Assembly: GCA_025353305.1 (NCBI GenBank)
Contig: JANXQX010000118.1
Location: 1 to 6,683, forward strand
Length of the DNA: 6,683 nt
Direction: 5' to 3'
Source of the DNA: Holophagaceae bacterium
GTDB lineage: Bacteria; Acidobacteriota; Holophagae; Holophagales; Holophagaceae
Below are positions 5,562 to 6,683 of the stretch, piece by piece. The position numbers were made by a program, and so were the translations under genes. Each line of letters begins with the position of its first letter. Within the stretch, counting starts at the first letter, position 1. The notes beneath the pieces were generated by a model. The model was not told where the DNA came from. It saw only the letters and a program-made list of their open reading frames with translations, and did no database searches.

Positions 5562-5879
5562 ATGAAGACCATCGCCCTAAGAGATTTCCAACGAGAAGGC
5601 ATCAAGACGCTCCAGGCTTTAAAGATTCCTGGAGGGGCCTCGGGCTCACAACCGGTGCTACTGACCGGCCGGGACCAGGATTACTTGCTGTTCCCAGTTC
5701 CAGAAGCAGATCGCTCCACGCTCATGGACCTGGCCGAGGGACTAGCTGCGGTGCTCTCCCTGCGCCAAGGCCAGCGCCAAGCTGCCGCCGCCGGTCTGGA
5801 GTCCTTGAGCCCTGAGGAAATCGAAGCCGAAATCCGCTCAGCGAGGAAAACGCTCAAGCGGAAGCTGAAATCCGCGTGA
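5562..5879 (+). CDS. Phd/YefM-like antitoxin of a PIN-domain toxin-antitoxin pair
   Basis: This 105-residue protein lies directly upstream of a PIN toxin and overlaps it by GTGA, the classic antitoxin position. The N-terminal half (LRDFQREGIKTLQAL, then PVLLTGRDQDYLLFPV at 31-46) resembles the strand pattern of Phd/YefM antitoxins, which bind DNA as dimers. The C-terminal part is helical and charged, with SPEEIEAEIRSARKTLKRK (83-101), of the type that wraps and inhibits PIN toxins. The fit to Phd is loose and the N-terminus is unusually short of standard Phd residues, so a separate antitoxin family is possible. The start is supported by AAGAGG six bases before the ATG. A dyad 20 bases upstream is the likely autoregulatory site. 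Confidence 0.75.
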   Translation: MKTIALRDFQREGIKTLQALKIPGGASGSQPVLLTGRDQDYLLFPVPEADRSTLMDLAEGLAAVLSLRQGQRQAAAAGLESLSPEEIEAEIRSARKTLKRKLKSA

Positions 5880-6283
5880 GCCACGCGGTCGTGTTGGATA
5901 CCAACATCCTGGTCTCGGCAGGTTTGAAACCGGATAGTGATGTGGCGCGGATCCTTGAGCGCGTCTTGCTTCGCCAAGTCCCCGTCTTCATCTGTCCCGC
6001 GCTTGAAGCGGAGTACCGTGAAGTGCTTTCAAGGCCCAAATTCCGAAAGGCCGGGTTTCCTCCCGCCTGGTTCCCCCGGTTCACTTCGGTGGCATTCCTG
6101 CAGCCCGATCCAAAGCCTTGGCCACTGGAAGGGCCCGATCCCGACGACCTGCCCTTCCTCGCCCTGGCCCACGCCACGGGCGCGGTGCTGGTAACGGGCA
6201 ATAAGGCTGATTTCCCATCGACAATCCGGCGGGGTGTGAAGGTGATGAGTCCTTCCGAATACTTGAAGGCTTGGCCTGCCTAA
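5876..6283 (+). CDS. PIN-domain toxin, putative RNase (COG1569-like)
   Basis: This 135-residue PIN-domain protein is expected to cleave RNA with Mg2+ or Mn2+ and to be held inactive by the antitoxin encoded upstream. The acidic site is visible: LDTNILVS with D8 and N10, E46 in the EAEYREVLSRPKF helix, D90/D91 in PDPDDLPFLALA, and D112 in LVTGNKADF. The order and spacing match the 'putative toxin-antitoxin system toxin component, PIN family' group, and the length is typical. Translation starts at GTG (5876-5878) overlapping the antitoxin stop (5877-5879), so the two are coupled. The only upstream ribosome site is a weak GGAAG. The TAA stop (6281-6283) overlaps the stop of a convergent minus-strand frame, leaving no room for a terminator. 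Confidence 0.9.
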   Translation: MSHAVVLDTNILVSAGLKPDSDVARILERVLLRQVPVFICPALEAEYREVLSRPKFRKAGFPPAWFPRFTSVAFLQPDPKPWPLEGPDPDDLPFLALAHATGAVLVTGNKADFPSTIRRGVKVMSPSEYLKAWPA

Positions 6284-6480
6284 GCCCCTGCTGCCATCGC
6301 CACGGGCTTGTGGTAGCGCGGGCCTTCGGGCGTATCCAGGCGGGTGATGACGCCGAGGTCGGAGAGCAGTTCCAGATGCGCGTTGATGGAATCGCGGAAG
6401 CGACCCCGGCCTTTGAAGCAGCGGGCCACGTCGGCGGGCTGCCACAGGCGCGGAGGCTGCAGGAATTGGATTCTAGATTC
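6280..6480 (-). pseudogene. Winged-helix-like reading frame with no start codon (broken or frameshifted gene)
   Basis: This minus-strand frame encodes 66 residues ending in TAG (6282-6280). Its codons are strongly GC-ending and look like real coding sequence. The core LWQPADVARCFKGRGRF followed by DSINAHLELLSDLGVI and GPRYHKP has the pattern of a small winged helix: helix, helix, recognition helix, wing. Between the preceding in-frame stop (6528-6526) and the domain there is no ATG, GTG or TTG; the first is GTG at 6429, inside the domain. The frame is exactly one base out of register with the ribbon-helix-helix-like ORF that ends at 6479. A single-base indel, or a +1 shift at that TGA, would fuse them into one protein. 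The end of a larger decayed gene is the alternative. No function is assigned. Confidence 0.5.
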
Positions 6481-6683
6481 AGCGGCGGCCCGCCCACTCC
6501 AGGATGGCGAGATTCGCTGCCTGATTCAGGCTGAGCCCGGCGAGACTGGCTTTCGACTCCAGGGCGGCCCAAAGAGCGTTCTGTATTCGCAGGCTATGGG
6601 TGGCCGTGGGTTCCAGCTTCTGACCTTTGCGGGGCCGTCCACGGCCCTGCAATAGAGCCGGAACCTGGGGCCCCACCTCCGCC
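6479..6683 (-). CDS. Ribbon-helix-helix-like small protein (5' end at or beyond window edge)
   Basis: The frame is open from the right edge to TGA at 6481-6479. The core HSLRIQNALWAALESKASLAGLSLNQAANLAILEWAGRR has a short beta strand, a helix, a turn with GLSLNQ and a second helix, the plan of CopG/Arc-type DNA-binding proteins and antitoxins. In front is a basic segment, GRGRPRKGQKL, with the GRP core of an AT-hook. The start is unsettled: GTG at 6676 has GGAG directly against it with no spacing, TTG at about 6646 has no clear site, and the true start may lie outside the window. It could be an antitoxin, a small regulator, or the N-terminal half of a protein whose second half is the winged-helix-like frame downstream. 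Confidence 0.6.
   Translation of the reverse strand, partial: AEVGPQVPALLQGRGRPRKGQKLEPTATHSLRIQNALWAALESKASLAGLSLNQAANLAILEWAGRR

Noticed and set aside
6029..6572. Minus-strand frames of 138 and 163 codons across the right end
   Set aside because: Both are antisense to the PIN toxin for much of their length and are low-complexity shadows rich in Arg, Pro and Ser. The third frame (6280-6480) is the one with coding character.

Overview
The window is GC-rich bacterial chromosomal DNA with clear AAGGAG-type ribosome binding sites in front of most genes. Nothing in it fixes the species. The family mix (OsmC, aldo/keto reductase, nitroreductase, HxlR) and codon use would suit an environmental high-GC Gram-negative, for example an Acidobacteriota or proteobacterial lineage, but that is inference only.

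Layout. At the left edge, on the minus strand, are the first 31 codons of an IS30-family transposase (1-94) and the end of that element (to about 141). Next comes a run of minus-strand genes that read right to left: an NmrA-like NAD(P)-binding oxidoreductase (4152-5006), an NfsB-like nitroreductase (3407-4069), an aldo/keto reductase (2199-3185), OsmC peroxidase (1755-2180), a 21-codon small ORF coupled to a classical SDR (1668-1733 and 967-1671), and a divergent SDR that has lost most catalytic residues (170-853). An HxlR-type regulator (5112-5510, plus strand) is divergent from the NmrA-like gene. The 105-bp region between them holds tandem repeats that look like operator sites.

To the right is a toxin-antitoxin pair on the plus strand: a Phd-like antitoxin (5562-5879) and a PIN-domain toxin (5876-6283) that overlap by GTGA. 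The toxin ends tail-to-tail, with overlapping stop codons, against a minus-strand winged-helix-like reading frame that has no start codon (6280-6480). That frame lies exactly one base out of frame behind a ribbon-helix-helix-like protein (6479 to the right edge).

How it fits together. Several HxlR proteins with a cysteine just before the helix-turn-helix sense quinones or other electrophiles and control quinone reductases, nitroreductases and azoreductases. Here such a regulator sits beside an NmrA/quinone-reductase-like gene, a flavin nitroreductase, an aldo/keto reductase, a thiol peroxidase and two SDRs. The simplest reading is an electrophile, quinone and peroxide detoxification cluster, at least partly under HxlR control. 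A long imperfect inverted repeat at 3263-3362 divides the cluster into two likely transcription units. The flanks (IS30 element, toxin-antitoxin pair, broken frame) look like accessory DNA. I found no tRNA, rRNA, CRISPR array or clear intrinsic terminator. No gene-free stretch exceeds 300 bases.
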